Shown here: one piece after another, positions 8,048 to 9,691 of the stretch
How the letters are laid out: the number at the start of each line of letters is the position of its first letter
Numbering within the stretch: the stretch's first letter is position 1
Origin: Gammaproteobacteria bacterium UBA7449
GTDB taxonomy: Bacteria > Pseudomonadota > Gammaproteobacteria > Pseudomonadales > Pseudohongiellaceae
Reading direction: 5' to 3'
Assembly (NCBI GenBank): GCA_002477465.1
Contig: DLPV01000008.1
Location: 18,265-27,955 of the forward strand
DNA length: 9,691 nucleotides
The notes under the pieces: model-generated
Database searches by the model: none
Told to the model about the DNA's origin: nothing
Seen by the model: the letters and a program-made list of their open reading frames with translations, nothing else
Made by a program: the position numbers and the translations under genes

Positions 8048-8077
8048 ATCGGTGAACCATAATGTCAAAAGAGAGAA

Positions 8078-8356
8078 TTAAATTGAATTATCAGTCAATA
8101 AAATAGCTGTTAATACTGCGCAGGTCTTCGTTGCCACCCAGATAGCCGGATAACTTACAAGTATTTTATCGGGGAAGCGGAACCTCTCTGTCCAAATCAG
8201 CTTGGTATCTGCGCCGACTGCGATTGATACGCCGAGGGCGCCACTGTCCATCAAAATCTGAATTTCGTCCCAGGAACAGGTGATGTTGTCTGCTAAAGAG
8301 AGTGTCGGCTCAACTGCTTCAAACAATTCTTGGTGTCGACAATGAGCAGACAACAT
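8078..8356 (-). pseudogene. Short ORF, possible decayed N-terminus of a beta-lactamase-family serine hydrolase
   Basis: This open frame of 92 codons starts 30 bases upstream of the amidohydrolase. WDEIQILMDSGALGVSIAV followed by KLIW resembles the opening of class C beta-lactamase/serine-hydrolase proteins (family form LM...GVPGVSIAVxxxGKxVWxKGF). About 30 residues on, WVATKTCAVLTAILLTDNSI resembles the SxxK helix (family form SVTKTFTALAxLxLVDEGKL), with the catalytic Ser apparently replaced by Val. The frame then stops, where a full enzyme would need some 300 more residues. In another frame just upstream (up to about 8397) an ATA codon is followed by RYLRTALLVVFTPCCLLIV, which looks like a signal peptide that lost its start codon and was shifted out of frame. 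The family link rests on motif resemblance only. The rest of the 8048-8563 gap shows nothing else I can name. Confidence 0.4.
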
Positions 8357-8563
8357 GGGGTAAAAACAACCAGAAGTGCTGTGCGAAGGTAGCGTATGGC
8401 TGAGACTCCGATTTTTTTCCTCGATCTATTTAGGTAGCCAAAAACCTTACCTTAGAGTCATGCGTGGCGAAAATCCAGTGCTGTGCGCAATGCCAGAGTC
8501 GTGCTGCGTAAGCAATCTAAAGCACCGTGGTACACGTAACATCTGGTATAGAGGTTATTAATT

Positions 8564-9202
8564 ATGAAAGCACCCAATTTATTGATTATTGTACTGAGCT
8601 TGCTCGCTGTTTTTGCAGGAAGTACCGCCATGGCCATCGAAGAACCAGTCTATACTGTGATCGCCGAAGTCGATGGTATCGAATATCGAAAGTATGCAGA
8701 TTACATTGTCGCCGAAACCGTGGTTACCGAGGCCAGCAGTCGCAATCGGGCGGCTAATCAGGGATTCCGGCGTCTGTTCGGCTACATCACAGGCGACAAC
8801 CACTCCCAGACCAAAGTGGAAATGACGGCACCTGTGCAGCAACAGCCCAGTCAGAAAATTGCCATGACCGCTCCCGTTCAGCAGTCAGCCAACGAGGCGG
8901 GTTGGAAGATTGCTTTTGTGGTGCCAAGCGAATTTTGCTGGGACACCGTGCCAAAACCTACCAATCCGGACGTCTACCTGCGTCAGGTGTCGGGGGAGAT
9001 CGTCGCCGTGAAACGTTACTCGGGGCGTTGGACCGATAAGAACCTGGCGCGTAGAACAGAAGAATTGCTGCAGGCGCTGGAACAGTCCGCCGTCCAGCCC
9101 CTAGGCAACGTGGTGAGTGCTTCCTACAATGCGCCTTTTACACCGCCCTTCATGCGCCGTAATGAGGTAATGGTAACCGTAGAAAGGGCGCCAGAATCCT
9201 GA
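8564..9202 (+). CDS. Exported SOUL-family haem-binding protein
   Basis: This 212-residue protein has a Sec signal peptide (MKAPN, hydrophobic core 6-18, likely cleavage after TAMA at 24) followed by a SOUL domain. Diagnostic parts are GIEYRKYADYIVAE (38-51), GFRRLFGYITGDN (67-79), two successive MTAPVQQ segments (87-93 and 101-107), VVPSEFCWDTVPKP (119-132), the AVKRYSGRW strand (148-156) and the terminal PPFMRRNEVMV (194-204). The doubled MTAPV element is normal for the family. SOUL/HBP proteins bind haem or porphyrins, but a catalytic role for bacterial members is not settled. The start is well supported by GAGGT at 8551-8555, 8 bases before the ATG. The gene is followed on the same strand by an exported haem peroxidase (katG) after 241 bp, a gap that carries its own regulatory-looking sequence, so co-transcription is not implied. 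Confidence 0.92.
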   Translation: MKAPNLLIIVLSLLAVFAGSTAMAIEEPVYTVIAEVDGIEYRKYADYIVAETVVTEASSRNRAANQGFRRLFGYITGDNHSQTKVEMTAPVQQQPSQKIAMTAPVQQSANEAGWKIAFVVPSEFCWDTVPKPTNPDVYLRQVSGEIVAVKRYSGRWTDKNLARRTEELLQALEQSAVQPLGNVVSASYNAPFTPPFMRRNEVMVTVERAPES

Positions 9203-9326
9203 TTACGAGTGCTGGACCTGCCTATTTGTCGCCCTTTGCTGGCTGATCTTTGGCCGTCGGGAATCGACTATTCCAGCTGTTCAGATTTTTATGTCAATAA
9301 CTCTATACAAAACAAGAGTTTATAGA

Positions 9327-9372
9327 ATCGAAATTTTCGATCAGGTCTATCGAAATTAATCGTTATACCGAT
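9327..9372. promoter_or_regulatory. LysR/OxyR-type half-site array upstream of katG, with a weak promoter
   Basis: Four-base half-sites recur at helical spacing: ATCG at 9327, CGAT at 9338, ATCG at 9349, ATCG at 9359 and CGAT at 9369, with start-to-start steps of 11, 11, 10 and 10. The first pair forms the palindrome ATCGAAATTTTCGAT, exact except for its central base, with a T-N11-A core. ATCGAAATT is repeated 22 bp downstream. The last pair, ATCG-N6-CGAT, is nearly palindromic. LysR-type regulators such as OxyR bind four such major-groove sites along one DNA face and classically control katG, though the E. coli sequence ATAG/CTAT is not matched at the canonical spacing. A weak promoter candidate overlaps and follows: TTATAC at 9363-9368, an 18-base spacer, then TATCTT at 9387-9392. 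The regulator is inferred, not shown. Confidence 0.5.
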
Positions 9373-9443
9373 CACAGCGCGCGGCGTATCTTATCTGCTA
9401 TCAGTTTTCACACGCAAATTTTGATGCTCACTAGGAGACATAT

Positions 9444-9691
9444 ATGTTCAAGAAAACCATTTCCGCTTTGACGATTGCCGCGCTCAGCGCTTCGCCGCTG
9501 AGTCAGGCTATCGCGCAGAGCACTGCGCCAGATAATGACTACTGGTGGCCTAACCGCCTTGATCTCGGCCCTCTGCGCGCAGATTCTGTAGGCATGGATC
9601 CACGCGGTGATGATTTTAACTACGCGGAAGCCTATGAATCCCTGGATATGGATGCGCTTATCGCTGATCTCACTGCACTGATGACCGACTC
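9444..9691 (+). CDS. katG: Catalase-peroxidase KatG, exported (N-terminal part)
   Basis: The window ends within this gene; 82 codons are visible of an expected 700 or more. After a Sec signal peptide (MFKKT, hydrophobic residues 6-20, likely cleavage after QAIA near residue 24), the sequence reads WWPNRLDLGPLR, then GDDFNYAEAYESLDMDAL, then DLTALMTD. This is the hallmark start of bifunctional haem catalase-peroxidases, which remove hydrogen peroxide. The catalytic Arg/Trp/His region lies beyond the window. Most KatG proteins are cytoplasmic, so the signal peptide points to a periplasmic KatP-like form. A strong ribosome-binding site, AGGAGA at 9433-9438, stands 5 bases before the ATG. In the 9203-9443 upstream gap, a weak inverted repeat (GGAAT/ATTCC at about 9262-9276) with a nearby T-run may end the SOUL transcript. 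Confidence 0.92.
   Translation, partial: MFKKTISALTIAALSASPLSQAIAQSTAPDNDYWWPNRLDLGPLRADSVGMDPRGDDFNYAEAYESLDMDALIADLTALMTD

Noticed and set aside
8063..8068. TTGACA on the minus strand as a -35 box for the amidohydrolase
   Set aside because: A matching -10 element at 16-18 bp would fall inside the coding sequence and no suitable sequence is there.
8818..8886. Internal duplication of the MTAPVQQ element in the SOUL protein
   Set aside because: A doubled MTAPV segment is a regular property of the SOUL family and not a new duplication.

Overview
The window looks like chromosomal DNA of a free-living gammaproteobacterium, possibly a marine heterotroph. That placement is an inference from the overall style of the proteins: a 400-residue threonine ammonia-lyase with an ACT-like tail, a polyphosphate kinase 2, an ACSF2/FadD-like acyl-CoA ligase, a SOUL protein and KatG. 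No rRNA, tRNA, CRISPR array, insertion sequence or phage gene is visible.

Layout from left to right. An EamA/DMT membrane transporter (+) comes first. It converges on a threonine ammonia-lyase gene (-) that keeps one reading frame over about 1.2 kb but carries two in-frame stop codons. Next is a polyphosphate kinase 2 gene (-), transcribed away from a secreted alpha/beta hydrolase (+). A perfect 13-bp hairpin follows. The 365 bases after it look non-coding but hold the C-terminal half of a response-regulator receiver domain, a gene fossil. An AMP-forming acyl-CoA synthetase (+) converges on a Tat-exported metal-dependent amidohydrolase (-). Upstream of the amidohydrolase is a short minus-strand ORF that reads like the decayed N-terminal part of a beta-lactamase-family serine hydrolase. 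The right end has an exported SOUL haem-binding protein (+) and the start of an exported catalase-peroxidase, katG (+, cut by the window edge). A LysR/OxyR-type array of ATCG/CGAT half-sites lies in front of katG.

I see no large operon and no clear new multi-gene system. Two themes stand out. Four of the seven intact or end-truncated genes encode predicted exported proteins (alpha/beta hydrolase by Sec, amidohydrolase by Tat, SOUL by Sec, KatG by Sec), and the last two form a haem-related periplasmic pair. In addition, three separate loci show gene decay (threonine ammonia-lyase, receiver domain, serine-hydrolase-like ORF), which suggests a stretch under relaxed selection. Both ammonia-lyase stops could each come from one C-to-T change.
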